In this document: positions 51,992 to 60,047 of the stretch, piece by piece | Position numbering within the stretch: position 1 is the stretch's first letter | How the letters are laid out: each line of letters starts with the position of its first letter | Assembly (NCBI GenBank): GCA_947367255.1 | Contig: CANBCZ010000007.1 | Location: 1 to 64,000 of the forward strand | Length of the DNA: 64,000 bases | Direction: 5' to 3' | From: an uncultured Alistipes sp. | Lineage (GTDB): Bacteria > Bacteroidota > Bacteroidia > Bacteroidales > Rikenellaceae | The notes under the pieces: generated by a model | What the model was told of the DNA's origin: nothing | The model's database searches: none | The model's input: only the letters and a program-made list of their open reading frames with translations | Program-made: the position numbers and the translations under genes

Positions 51992-54379
51992 ATGAGCAAA
52001 ATACTTGAAGGACTTAATCCGGCTCAGAGAGAGGCGGTAATAAACTATACTACCCCGTCGCTGATTATTGCAGGTGCAGGGTCGGGTAAGACGCGAGTGC
52101 TCACTTCGCGTATTGCCTACATGCTTGAGCAGGGTGTTCGCCCCGAGAATATCCTTGCGCTGACCTTTACCAAGAAGGCTGCAAACGAGATGCGCGAGCG
52201 TATCGAGACTATGGTAGGCAGTGCATCGCGTCGTATTCCGATGGGTACTTTCCACTCGATTTTTGCCCGTATTCTGCGCGATAATGCCGAGGCTATAGGC
52301 TACAAGCGCGAGTTTACCATCTATGAGACAACAGATTCGCGTAACCTTATCAAGACGATTATCAAGGAGCGCAATCTGGATGAGGATAAGTATAAACCAA
52401 ATGCTGTTCACTCGCGTATCTCTACTGCGAAAAACAGCCTTATCACTCCGGGAGCCTATGCGGCAAATGCGGCACTTACAGGTGATGACCGTAGCCGACA
52501 GATGCCCGAATTTTCAAATATATATATCGAGTATTGCCGTCGCTGCAAGCACAACAATGCGATGGATTTTGACGATTTGTTGCTGCAGACCAATATTCTG
52601 CTCAGAGATTGTCCACAGGTGCTGGCGGCATACCAAAACCTCTTCCAGTATATCCTTGTGGACGAGTATCAGGATACAAACTATGCTCAGTATCTGATAG
52701 TTCGTCGCCTCTCGCAGCTACACAATCGTGTCTGCGTGGTGGGTGACGATGCGCAGAGTATCTACTCGTTCCGCGGTGCCAAGATCGAAAATATCCTCAA
52801 CTTCCGCCGTGACTACCCTATGGCGCAGATCTTCAAGCTCGAGCAGAACTACCGCTCGACGCAGACTATTGTCGATGCTGCAAACTCGGTTATCGAGCAC
52901 AATGCCCGCCAGATGAAGAAGCAGTGCTTCTCGGCGGGTGATCAGGGCGAGAAGATTCGTATCTTCAAGGCATATACCGATCGCGAGGAGGCAGAGCTTG
53001 TTGTGACCGACTTGCGTGACCGTGTGCGCGAGGGTGGCGATTTGTGGCAGGAGGCTGCAATTCTCTATCGTACTAACAATCAGTCACTTGTGCTTGAGGA
53101 TGCGTTGCGTCGCAAGGGTATTCCATATAAGATTTACAAGGGAAACTCCTTCTACGACCATAAGGAGATTAAGGATCTGCTCGGCTATATTCGCCTCATT
53201 ATCAATCCGAAGGATGACGAGGCGTTCAAGCGTGTTATCAACACCCCTGCGCGTGGTATTGGCGATACAACTGTCGAGCGTATCGGAGCCATAGCCGCCT
53301 CAAAGGGCTGCTCTATGTGGGAGGCGATAGATACACTTGTGCAGCAGACCCCTGCCGACAGCGTAGAGAAGGCTATTGTAAAGAAGGTTACCGACTTTGT
53401 GTCGTTTATCCGTACTGTGGCACTCGAGCGCGAGGCGAAGAGCATCTACGACTTCGGTATGGAGGTTGCAACCCGTTCGGGGCTGCTCACCTCGTACCGC
53501 ACACAGAATACCCCCGAGGCACAGTCGGCTATCGGCAATATCGAGGAGTTGCTCAACACTATGCAGGAGTACACCGAGCGCACCGAGGCGGAGATTCGTG
53601 CCGGAGAGCGTGAGGAGTTTGACCGCCCGACGGTCGAGGAGTGGCTCTCGAATGTTATGCTGATGACCGATATGGACAACGAGGATCCGGATAGCAACAA
53701 TAAGGTTACGCTGATGACCGTACACTCGGCAAAGGGTCTGGAGTACAAATATGTGTATATCGTCGGCTGTGAAGAAAACCTCTTCCCGTCGATGATGGCT
53801 CTTGAGAGTGCTGAGGGTATTGAGGAGGAGCGCCGATTGTTCTATGTGGCACTTACGCGCGCCAAGACTTTAGCGACTCTTACCTGTGCCGATATGCGTT
53901 TCCGTTGGGGTCAGATGAACTTTTCGACCCCGAGCCGCTTCCTTACAGAGATTGATGCCAAGTATGTGGAGAGCGACTTCGACCTGCGCGCAACACGCCG
54001 CAGCAGAGAGCTCAATATGGACGAGGGAGAGGATGCAATAACCGTTATGCGCCGCCGCTACGATGTTCGTCAGCAGGAGCAGAAGCGTAGCAACAACAAC
54101 TTCTCGCCACGCCCGTCAGCCCCTCAGCCAAAGCCTCAGCCACAGCAGCCGACATACAATGCCGACCGTCTTAAGAGGGTCGTAACAACACCTGCGGCAA
54201 CGACAACAACCGCTGCGTGTGCATACTCTGTCGGTCAGAGGGTGTCACACCCGAAGTTCGGCAACGGAACAATTACCGCCATCGAGGCACTTGCCACCGA
54301 CCATAAACTTGTTGTGGAGTTTGCGAGCTTTGGTTCAAAGACTCTGCTTGCGAAACTTGCTAAATTGACCATACTATGA
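51992..54379 (+). CDS. UvrD/PcrA-type superfamily 1 DNA helicase
   Basis: A 795-aa 3'-5' helicase for excision repair and replication-fork clearing. Motifs in order: Walker A AGAGSGKTRVLTSRI, Walker B/DEYQDTN, motif III VVGDDAQSIYSFRGA, motif IV EQNYRS, motif V MTVHSAKGLEYKYVYIVG and motif VI RLFYVALTRAK. A Pro/Gln/Ala-rich linker follows (about 700-730), then a C-terminal domain (GQRVSHPKFGNGTITAIE) like the PcrA/UvrD RNA-polymerase-binding Tudor domain. It is coupled to neighbours by a 4-bp gap and a 4-bp overlap. Confidence 0.95.
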   Translation: MSKILEGLNPAQREAVINYTTPSLIIAGAGSGKTRVLTSRIAYMLEQGVRPENILALTFTKKAANEMRERIETMVGSASRRIPMGTFHSIFARILRDNAEAIGYKREFTIYETTDSRNLIKTIIKERNLDEDKYKPNAVHSRISTAKNSLITPGAYAANAALTGDDRSRQMPEFSNIYIEYCRRCKHNNAMDFDDLLLQTNILLRDCPQVLAAYQNLFQYILVDEYQDTNYAQYLIVRRLSQLHNRVCVVGDDAQSIYSFRGAKIENILNFRRDYPMAQIFKLEQNYRSTQTIVDAANSVIEHNARQMKKQCFSAGDQGEKIRIFKAYTDREEAELVVTDLRDRVREGGDLWQEAAILYRTNNQSLVLEDALRRKGIPYKIYKGNSFYDHKEIKDLLGYIRLIINPKDDEAFKRVINTPARGIGDTTVERIGAIAASKGCSMWEAIDTLVQQTPADSVEKAIVKKVTDFVSFIRTVALEREAKSIYDFGMEVATRSGLLTSYRTQNTPEAQSAIGNIEELLNTMQEYTERTEAEIRAGEREEFDRPTVEEWLSNVMLMTDMDNEDPDSNNKVTLMTVHSAKGLEYKYVYIVGCEENLFPSMMALESAEGIEEERRLFYVALTRAKTLATLTCADMRFRWGQMNFSTPSRFLTEIDAKYVESDFDLRATRRSRELNMDEGEDAITVMRRRYDVRQQEQKRSNNNFSPRPSAPQPKPQPQQPTYNADRLKRVVTTPAATTTTAACAYSVGQRVSHPKFGNGTITAIEALATDHKLVVEFASFGSKTLLAKLAKLTIL

Positions 54380-55287
54380 TGCCCCTGCTCTCGGTCTGTA
54401 TGACCACCTATAACCACGAACGCTATATCGCGCAGGCGATAGAGAGCGTGCTCGGTCAGCGAACAACATTCGCTGTTGAGGTCGTTGTGGGCGAGGATTG
54501 CAGTACGGACAGCACCCTTAGAATCTGCCGAGAGTACGAAAGTCGCTACCCCGACCGCGTGCGTGTTATCACTTCAGAGAGTAATGTGGGTATGCACGAG
54601 AACTACCGTCGAACTATTGAGGCTTGCCGCGGAAGGTATATCGCGATGCTCGATGGTGACGATTGGTTCTCCGATATGGATAAGCTGCAGATACAGGTCG
54701 AGGAGCTTGAAAAGAGTGGTGCAGCGATGTGCTATACCCGCTCCGAGCGTCGCAGCGAGAGTGATAGCAAAATATACCCCGAGGGGACGCTCCATACCAC
54801 TTTTGAGGATATGCTGAGGCTCAATACCGCCGAGAACTGCACAACGGTAGCCCTTCGAGATAAGATTTTGGAGTACTATGCCGAGGTAGAGCCACAGACA
54901 AAGGGGTGGCTGACCGATGACCTTCCGATGTGGTTGTGGTTTGCCGCTACGCAGAGTATTGTTGCCATCGACCGCACAACAGCCGTTCATCGTATGCTCT
55001 CAACAAGCGTCAGCCATAGCGAGCAGTGGCAGAAACAGCTCGACTTCTGCTACTCGCTTGATAGTATAATGCTCTGGTTTGATGAGCGTTACAACAGCTC
55101 TCGCCTGCAGCGTTTTCTTGCTCGCCGCCGCCAAAATCGCAATCTGTGGCTGCTCTCGCACCACGGCTCTGTCGGCAAATTTATAAAACTCTGGTGGCAA
55201 ACCTGCCGCGAACATCCGCACCTTATATATAATATAGCGCCCTACGGACTATTTTTGAAGAAGATCTTTTACCGTATGTGGTTGTAG
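54376..55287 (+). CDS. Glycosyltransferase family 2
   Basis: A 303-aa GT-A enzyme. SVCMTTYNHERYIAQAIESVLGQ, VVGEDCSTDST and IAMLDGDDWF (DxD-like metal motif) are typical GT2 pieces. The C-terminus contains basic stretches and a hydrophobic end, so it may sit at the membrane. It overlaps the helicase gene by four bases, with no other polysaccharide gene near, so the sugar and acceptor are unknown. A start at the second ATG (one codon later) is equally possible. Confidence 0.9.
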   Translation: MMPLLSVCMTTYNHERYIAQAIESVLGQRTTFAVEVVVGEDCSTDSTLRICREYESRYPDRVRVITSESNVGMHENYRRTIEACRGRYIAMLDGDDWFSDMDKLQIQVEELEKSGAAMCYTRSERRSESDSKIYPEGTLHTTFEDMLRLNTAENCTTVALRDKILEYYAEVEPQTKGWLTDDLPMWLWFAATQSIVAIDRTTAVHRMLSTSVSHSEQWQKQLDFCYSLDSIMLWFDERYNSSRLQRFLARRRQNRNLWLLSHHGSVGKFIKLWWQTCREHPHLIYNIAPYGLFLKKIFYRMWL

Positions 55288-55290
55288 TTT

Positions 55291-55320
55291 TTCCTCTAAC
55301 TCTGTTAGAGGAATTATTTT
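55291..55320 (+). terminator. Terminator after the GT2 gene
   Basis: A 10-bp stem (TTCCTCTAAC / GTTAGAGGAA) with loop TCT, followed by TTATTTTTT, three bases after the stop. It ends the trxB-to-GT2 run. Confidence 0.88.
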
Positions 55321-55324
55321 TTAT

Positions 55325-55391
55325 CTAAAATTTTAGTAGAAAATATTTGTACATCTAAATTTTTAGTAGTAAGTTTGTACTAAACTTTTAG
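55325..55391. promoter_or_regulatory. BlaI-type operator region with promoter
   Basis: Three similar 12-bp palindromes: CTAAAATTTTAG (55325-55336), CTAAATTTTTAG (55355-55366) and CTAAACTTTTAG (55380-55391). They flank and overlap a complete promoter: −33 TTTG at 55346-55349 and −7 TAAGTTTG at 55370-55377, spacing 20. Site 1 is upstream of −33, site 2 lies between −33 and −7, and site 3 covers the predicted start of transcription (about 55384). Centre spacings are 30 and 25 bp. Such an arrangement is typical of autorepression by the BlaI-like protein encoded next. Confidence 0.8.
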
Positions 55392-55403
55392 ATGACAGCT
55401 GTT

Positions 55404-55781
55404 ATGGATAATAAATTTCAGACACTTACACGAGGCGAGGAGGAGGTAATGCAGCTTTTGTGGCGCATAGGAGAGGCGACCGTCGCTCAGATTATCGAGC
55501 AGATGGCAGAGCCGAAGCCTAAGTACACGACCGTAGCGACCTTTATAAAGATTTTGGAGAACAAGGGTTTTGTGGGTCACAAGGTTGAGGGGCGTTCACA
55601 CTGCTACTATCCGATTGTTGAGCGTGACGAGTATGCCTCTGGCGTGGCAAAGTCGCTGCTGGCGGACTACTTTGGCGGCTCACTCTCGCAGATGGTATCG
55701 TTCTTTGGCAAGAAGGAGGATATATCTGTTGGCGAGATGGATGAGATTCTTGAGATTGTGGAACAGATAAAGGGCAAGTAG
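55404..55781 (+). CDS. BlaI/MecI-type repressor
   Basis: A 125-aa winged-helix repressor. LTRGEEEVMQLLWRIGEATVAQIIEQMAEPKPKYTTVATFIKILENKGFVGHKVEGRSHCYYPIV is the BlaI/MecI/CopY DNA-binding domain, and the C-terminal part (about 75-125) is the dimerisation region. BlaI-class repressors are removed when an M56 metalloprotease partner signals. An ATG at 55392 is possible, but it would leave only about 8 nt of leader after the predicted start of transcription, so I use the ATG at 55404. The M56 gene begins one base after the stop. Confidence 0.92.
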   Translation: MDNKFQTLTRGEEEVMQLLWRIGEATVAQIIEQMAEPKPKYTTVATFIKILENKGFVGHKVEGRSHCYYPIVERDEYASGVAKSLLADYFGGSLSQMVSFFGKKEDISVGEMDEILEIVEQIKGK

Positions 55782-55782
55782 T

Positions 55783-57012
55783 ATGAATACCTTATTTATA
55801 TATGCACTCGAGGTGATAATCTGCAGTGGTGTATTTATGAGCCTCTATATGTTGCTGTTGGAGCGCAAGGTGGGTTTTCTCTTTTGTCGCTTTTTTCTGC
55901 TTGCATCAGTTATCATCTCAGCAGTAATTCCGCTGCTCAATATCCCCGTCTGGGCACCTGAAGCGGCAGTGCATAGCGTGGGTATATCGGTCGGCGAGCT
56001 GAGTGTAGAGGGTGTGTTTAGCAGTGAAGCAGAGGGTTTTAACTATGGCAAGTTTATAGTATGGTTCTACATTGCAGGTGTGGTGGTGTGTGTCGTAAAT
56101 CTACTGCTGCAGTGGTTGCACATATCTCGTATTGCCCGAAGAGGTGTAAGCCAGAGCGTTGATAGTGTAAAGATTGTCCGTACAAGTGAAAATATCGCTT
56201 CATTCTCGCTCTTCAACACCATATTTGTAAGTGAGGCGATATCTGCCGAGGATCTGCAGGTGATTATTGCCCACGAGCGCAGCCATATTGCCCACCGTCA
56301 CTCTTGGGAGCGACTCGCAATGGAGTTGTTCAAGGCTGCAATGTGGTGGAACCCATTTGTGTGGGTTATCTCACGCCGACTGACCGAGGTTGAAGAGTTC
56401 GAGGCGGACAATGATGTTATCAGCAGCGGTCACGATGCAAAGATATATGTCACGACACTTCTAAAGCACCTGTTCGGCTATAGTCCGGAAATAGCCAACG
56501 GTCTTCATAATTCATTAACCAAAAAACGACTAAAGATGATTTTGAAAAATGGCAGCGGCAGATACGCTCTGCTGCGCAAGGTGGCAATTATTCCGGTATT
56601 GGGCTGTCTGCTCGCCCTCTTCTCCTTCACAACAAGGGAGGCTGTAGCAAACGATGCTGTGCAGAGTGTGGCTGCGCCGACTACATTTAATAGTTATGTG
56701 GAGTTCCACCAGTGGGTGATGATGAATGTGATCTATCCTGAAGAGGCAAGAGCACAGAATCTTACAGGTTCGGTTGTAGCAAGCCTTACAGTCGGCACTG
56801 ACGGCAAGGTAAAGGATGTAAAAATTGTCAAGTCCAGCCACGATTTGTTCGCAGATGAGGCACGCAGAGTACTTGCAAAGGTGCCCGATTGGAGACCATT
56901 TGTCAAAGATGGTAAGGCTGTAGAGGTAAAGTATATGTTGCCAATACACTTCACATTGGGGGAGGATAACGGCGAAACAGTCGGTGGCGTTGTGGTAAAG
57001 AGTTTTAAGTAG
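55783..57012 (+). CDS. M56 (BlaR1-type) metalloprotease with TonB-like C-terminal domain
   Basis: A 409-aa membrane sensor-protease. Hydrophobic helices lie at about 2-28, 32-56 and 90-113. A cytoplasmic-type M56 domain carries the zinc motif HERSH (His164, Glu165, His168) with a third ligand Glu207 in EEFEADND. A further helix is at about 270-290 (AIIPVLGCLLALFSF), then a C-terminal TonB-like domain (about 310-400; EARAQNLTGSVVASLTVGTDGKVKDVKIV ... WRPFVKDGKAVEVKYMLPIHFTLG). In beta-lactam systems M56 proteins inactivate BlaI. Here there is no penicillin-binding sensor domain; the TonB-like domain takes its place, so the stimulus is unknown. Confidence 0.9.
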   Translation: MNTLFIYALEVIICSGVFMSLYMLLLERKVGFLFCRFFLLASVIISAVIPLLNIPVWAPEAAVHSVGISVGELSVEGVFSSEAEGFNYGKFIVWFYIAGVVVCVVNLLLQWLHISRIARRGVSQSVDSVKIVRTSENIASFSLFNTIFVSEAISAEDLQVIIAHERSHIAHRHSWERLAMELFKAAMWWNPFVWVISRRLTEVEEFEADNDVISSGHDAKIYVTTLLKHLFGYSPEIANGLHNSLTKKRLKMILKNGSGRYALLRKVAIIPVLGCLLALFSFTTREAVANDAVQSVAAPTTFNSYVEFHQWVMMNVIYPEEARAQNLTGSVVASLTVGTDGKVKDVKIVKSSHDLFADEARRVLAKVPDWRPFVKDGKAVEVKYMLPIHFTLGEDNGETVGGVVVKSFK

Positions 57013-57016
57013 TGCT

Positions 57017-57958
57017 ATGAAGAGATTTTTTCATCTATTGGTTGTAGCTGTTTTGGCTTTGACACCGTCGTGTTTGGGCGCAAATCAGAAAAAAGCAGTG
57101 GAGAACGAGCATCCACTGCCAGAGGGAGCTGTGGCAATGAGTTATCAGCGTCATCTCTACTTCGATATGATGCTTCGAGACTCAATACCTGCGCGTATGA
57201 TCTTCGACACAGGTAGCAGCAATCTGTTATTGGACTCTACATTCTACGCGACAAACTTTGGCAAGAACAATAATCTGCGCCGAGCAATGCTCTCAGGTGC
57301 GGGAAATGGTTATCAGCTGACAACGCTCGATGCGAGCAGTTGGAACATCCGCGTTGGCAATATCTCGCACACCGAGCAGATGGCTATTGTGATGGATCTG
57401 CGTAAAATTGTTGGAGATGGTGTAGATGGTCTGTTTGGACTGCCGGCTATGCAAGGCAAGCGCGTGGAGTTCAACTATGCAGGCGGTTATATGCGCATCC
57501 TGAAGCCAGAGGAGAAGATAGCAGAAGATTTTACAGCCATACAGTGCTCTTGGCTAAGGAATAGGGATCGCATCATAATTCCTCTATCTGTCACATTTGC
57601 TGATGGATATACGCTGAATGGAAACTTTCTTATGGATACGGGTATGCCTGATGCAATGGCTCTCAACAGCACTACAACTAACCGCCTGAAGAGTGGCGGA
57701 CACATCTCCAATCTTGAGCAAACAACCGTTGAGGTGGGTGGCGTTGGAGGTGCGCGAACAGAGGGCTATGTAACTACGCAACAGATTGTTATCGGTGGTA
57801 AGGCTGTCAAAGATATACGCATCTCTTGCTCGGAGAATGAGCAGGGAGCTATGGCAGATAGTCGCTTTGACGGTCTTGTGGGCAATGAACTGTTTGCACG
57901 CTTTGATCTTATCTTCGACTTTGAAAATTGGGTAATCTACATCCGACCAAACAAGTAA
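57017..57958 (+). CDS. Exported bilobal aspartic protease-like protein
   Basis: A 313-aa protein. The N-terminus MKRFFHLLVVAVLALTPSC is a signal with a probable lipobox Cys at residue 19. Two aspartic-protease motifs occur in one chain: IFDTGSSNLLLDS (Asp64) and FLMDTGMPDAMAL (Asp207), each followed by the flap-like and hydrophobic-Gly elements (DGLFGLPAM; DGLVGNELF). This is the two-lobe layout of pepsin-like enzymes, with short loops. Most bacterial relatives are single-lobe retropepsin-like proteins. It lies 4 bp after the M56 gene, so all three are co-regulated. A role in processing an envelope signal or substrate is inferred. Confidence 0.8.
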   Translation: MKRFFHLLVVAVLALTPSCLGANQKKAVENEHPLPEGAVAMSYQRHLYFDMMLRDSIPARMIFDTGSSNLLLDSTFYATNFGKNNNLRRAMLSGAGNGYQLTTLDASSWNIRVGNISHTEQMAIVMDLRKIVGDGVDGLFGLPAMQGKRVEFNYAGGYMRILKPEEKIAEDFTAIQCSWLRNRDRIIIPLSVTFADGYTLNGNFLMDTGMPDAMALNSTTTNRLKSGGHISNLEQTTVEVGGVGGARTEGYVTTQQIVIGGKAVKDIRISCSENEQGAMADSRFDGLVGNELFARFDLIFDFENWVIYIRPNK

Positions 57959-57989
57959 ATAGCTCTTGTTATACAACTTCTTACAAAAG

Positions 57990-58026
57990 AGTGTGTCCTA
58001 AAAACTTGTAGGACACACTTTTTTTT
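57990..58026 (+). terminator. Terminator of the BlaI/M56/aspartic-protease operon
   Basis: An 11-bp stem (AGTGTGTCCTA / TAGGACACACT) with an 8-base loop and a run of T residues to 58026. Confidence 0.93.
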
Positions 58027-58046
58027 GAAAAAAATGTCGTGTACTC

Positions 58047-58077
58047 TTGCTAAAATGTAAATTATTCTTTACATTTG
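58047..58077 (+). promoter_or_regulatory. Promoter of the candidate RNA at 58084
   Basis: −33 TTG at 58047-58049 and −7 TACATTTG at 58070-58077, spacing 20. No ORF of note starts after it before 58324, which has its own promoter. Confidence 0.72.
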
Positions 58078-58083
58078 CAAAGT

Positions 58084-58290
58084 GATTAAAGGTCACAGTG
58101 TTTGACAGACTCTCTTTCCCGAATGTGTGGCGTGTGAAGCGACAGAGTTGGAGCGGTCAGGGTTGCACTTTCCCGACGCTCTGAGATTTTCAAAAGTGTA
58201 GTGTGCAATATAAATGGTGAGTGATCTGCTGATATAGCACGCCCACCTTCGGAAAAAGGTTGAGTCATCTTTGGGATTTGTCAAAAGATT
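58084..58290 (+). ncRNA. Candidate 6S-like structured RNA
   Basis: The two ends of this ~200-nt region pair into one long irregular helix: TTTGACA (58101-58107)/TGTCAAA (58279-58285), GACTC (58108-58112)/GAGTC (58262-58266), CTTT (58114-58117)/AAAG (58255-58258), CCGAA (58119-58123)/TTCGG (58248-58252), GTG (58125-58127)/CAC (58244-58246), GGCGTG (58129-58134)/CACGCC (58238-58243). Inside is a large open region with a terminal hairpin GAGCG-TC-GGG/CCC-GA-CGCTC (58151-58181). A long closed duplex with a central bubble is the plan of 6S RNA. It has its own promoter and lies just upstream of another. The 6S identity is tentative and the 3' end is uncertain. Confidence 0.5.
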
Positions 58291-58301
58291 TATTACTTTT
58301 G
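58270..58301 (+). promoter_or_regulatory. Promoter of the membrane protein/XRE pair
   Basis: −33 TTTG at 58270-58273 and −7 TACTTTTG at 58294-58301, spacing 20, 22 bp before the ATG at 58324. It makes the RNA region upstream an independent transcription unit, although the two overlap by about 20 bp. Confidence 0.75.
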
Positions 58302-58323
58302 TACAAATCATTTTTTTGTCCCT

Positions 58324-58776
58324 ATGAAAAACAGAGGTTTCTTGCTTCCGCACGTTTTTGGTAAGATTGGTCTTGCTATCCTCGTGCCGTTTACGCTATT
58401 CGGTCTGTTTATTATGTTTACAGGTGGTACGGAGATCGCTTTCGGTCGTTTCTTCTCGGCTACCGGTAACCATCGTGAGATCGAGTCGCAGATCCTTAAC
58501 AATATCACAATCATCGCCCTTATTGTGGGTCTTATCTTCTCGGCGTGCTCTCGCGAGAAGAATGAGGACGAGATGATCTCTGCAATTCGTCTTGATTCGT
58601 TGCTTATTGCACTCTATATCTCGTCACTTCTGCTTATAGTGGCGGTGCTCTGCCTCTATGGCAATAACTTCTACGAGTTTCTGATATACCATATGTTCAT
58701 CCTGCCGCTGATCTTCCTTGTGACATTCAAGATCAAGTTGTGGCGCTTAAATAGTGGAGGTGACGATGAAGAATAG
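58324..58776 (+). CDS. Integral membrane protein of unknown function
   Basis: A 150-aa protein with four hydrophobic segments: about 12-34 (FGKIGLAILVPFTLFGLFIMF), 60-76 (ITIIALIVGLIFSAC), 90-110 (LLIALYISSLLLIVAVLCLY) and 118-136 (LIYHMFILPLIFLVTFKI). A short loop SREKNEDEMISAIRLDS lies between helices 2 and 3. The C-terminus overlaps the start of an XRE regulator by 11 bp. Such membrane protein–small XRE pairs are common in Bacteria, with the XRE usually controlling the pair; no further function is known. Confidence 0.75.
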   Translation: MKNRGFLLPHVFGKIGLAILVPFTLFGLFIMFTGGTEIAFGRFFSATGNHREIESQILNNITIIALIVGLIFSACSREKNEDEMISAIRLDSLLIALYISSLLLIVAVLCLYGNNFYEFLIYHMFILPLIFLVTFKIKLWRLNSGGDDEE

Positions 58777-58966
58777 TATCAGAGTATATCGTGCCGAGCG
58801 TCGTATGACGCAGCAGCAGCTTGCCGACGCTGTCGGGGTGAGCCGCCAGACAGTCAATGCCATCGAGAGTGGACGATTTATCCCCTCGACGGTCCTTGCA
58901 CTGAAGGTCGCTCGACTCTTCGGCAAACCGGTAGAGGAGGTCTTTCTGTTGGAGGAGGGCGATTAG
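58766..58966 (+). CDS. Small XRE-family helix-turn-helix regulator
   Basis: A 66-aa protein that is essentially one Cro/CI-type HTH domain: RVYRAERRMTQQQLADAVGVSRQTVNAIESGRFIPSTVLALKVARLFGKPVEEVFLLEEGD. It belongs to the short YozG-like group. GGAGG at 58756-58760 precedes the ATG at 58766, and both lie inside the upstream gene's end, so translation is coupled. It probably regulates the promoter at 58270-58301; this is inferred from context. Confidence 0.9.
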   Translation: MKNSIRVYRAERRMTQQQLADAVGVSRQTVNAIESGRFIPSTVLALKVARLFGKPVEEVFLLEEGD

Positions 58967-59033
58967 CAGAAATTTTGCGTGTAAAGTGTGCTTTACAAAA
59001 AATATTGTGTCGATTCACCCCGAAGTATGGTCA

Positions 59034-59067
59034 ATTCACCGCACACTCGGGCGGTGAATATTTTTTT
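59034..59067 (+). terminator. Terminator of the membrane protein/XRE pair
   Basis: Stem ATTCACCG (59034-59041)/CGGTGAAT (59052-59059) with a 10-base loop and T-run 59061-59067. A small GTAAAG-TGTG-CTTTAC hairpin at 58981-58996 precedes it. Confidence 0.85.
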
Positions 59068-59090
59068 GAAAATCGGCGTCTGAGCGCTGT

Positions 59091-59183
59091 TTCGGCACGA
59101 TAATTGCCATAATTTGCGCCAGAAACGGCGAAAAAAGTGCCGAAGCAACGATTTGGAGGATCAAAAATTCTTTACTATCTTTG
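59091..59183 (+). promoter_or_regulatory. ECF sigma gene promoter with upstream inverted repeat
   Basis: −33 TTTG at 59152-59155 and −7 TATCTTTG at 59176-59183, spacing 20. An inverted repeat TTCGGCAC (59091-59098)/GTGCCGAA (59137-59144) ends 8 bp before the −33 element, a good position for a regulator. The leader to the ATG at 59287 is about 97 nt. The 320-bp gap 58967-59286 has no ORF I can support. Confidence 0.75.
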
Positions 59184-59286
59184 CAATAGAAACAAAAAAG
59201 AAGCACAAAAGTTTAACTCTTAAAACACTTATTGCCTATAGGAAAAATTCTACTCTTAACAACTTTTTAGAAGAAAGGAGAAGAAT

Positions 59287-59871
59287 ATGAAAGCACAGAT
59301 GTTGAGCGATCGAGAATTGCTTAATCTTTATCTGCAGGGCAATAAGAGTGCAATTTCCACTCTGATAGAGAAGTATAACCGTCGCGTTCGTGATTATATC
59401 CGAATGATGGTAGGTGATGCCGATGTAGCTGCCGATATTGCGCAGGAGACCTTTATTAAGGCTGTAAGCGTAATTGACGAGGGTCGTTATACCGATAGCG
59501 GTAAGTTCCAGTCGTGGATACTCCGCATCGCGCACAATAAGGCTTTGGACTACTTCCGCGCCCAGAAGAACAACAACTCTGTAAGTGAGTCAAGTGCCGG
59601 ATATAATGTTCTTGGTACTATGAAGTACGCCGACAGGAGCGTTGAGGATAGTATGATCTCAGAGCAGATCAGAGCAGATGTACGCGCATTGGTAGAGCTG
59701 TTGCCTGACGAGCAGCGCGAGGTTGTAAAGCTGCGTTACTACTCGGATCTCTCCTTTAAGGAGATTGCAGAGCAGACCGGCGTAAGTATCAATACTGCCC
59801 TTGGTCGTATGCGTTACGCGCTGATAAACCTCCGTCGTATGATTCAGGAGAAAAAAATATCACTCTGCTAA
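59287..59871 (+). CDS. ECF-type RNA polymerase sigma factor
   Basis: A 194-aa sigma-70-family factor of the extracytoplasmic-function type. Region 2 (about 10-90) contains LIEKYNRRVRDYIRMMVGDADVAADIAQETFIKA and FQSWILRIAHNKALDYFRAQ. Region 4 (about 135-185) contains LPDEQREVVKLRYYSDLSFKEIAEQTGVSINTALGRMRYALINLR. AGAAAGGAG precedes the ATG. No anti-sigma or membrane-sensor gene of usual size follows; a 38-aa ORF does. The stimulus and regulon are unknown. The promoter has the housekeeping-type sequence, so the gene is not obviously autoregulated. Confidence 0.94.
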   Translation: MKAQMLSDRELLNLYLQGNKSAISTLIEKYNRRVRDYIRMMVGDADVAADIAQETFIKAVSVIDEGRYTDSGKFQSWILRIAHNKALDYFRAQKNNNSVSESSAGYNVLGTMKYADRSVEDSMISEQIRADVRALVELLPDEQREVVKLRYYSDLSFKEIAEQTGVSINTALGRMRYALINLRRMIQEKKISLC

Positions 59872-59930
59872 CAATAAAAGCACAGGCGGTGTCGTTATAG
59901 TTGTGAACACTCACATAAAACACACTGCCT

Positions 59931-60047
59931 ATGCAACAAATCGACCTCTTAGCACTCAGTGACGAGGATCTGTTGATGGAGTACGTAATTTGTAACGACC
60001 CCGAGTTGCTGTTACTTGATGCCATCCTCAGCGAGTCACTTAAATAA
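59931..60047 (+). CDS. 38-aa acidic leucine-rich small protein (candidate)
   Basis: A short open frame (MQQIDLLALSDEDLLMEYV at its start, LLLLDAILSESLK at its end) on the sigma-factor transcript, 59 bp downstream of it. It has 13 Leu/Ile and 9 acidic residues against a single Lys, so it would be a small amphipathic, acidic protein. Its last codons and stop lie inside the arms of the terminator. No Shine-Dalgarno is visible, which is not unusual here. It could bind the sigma factor, but no relative is recognised. The alternative is a chance ORF. Confidence 0.45.
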   Translation: MQQIDLLALSDEDLLMEYVICNDPELLLLDAILSESLK

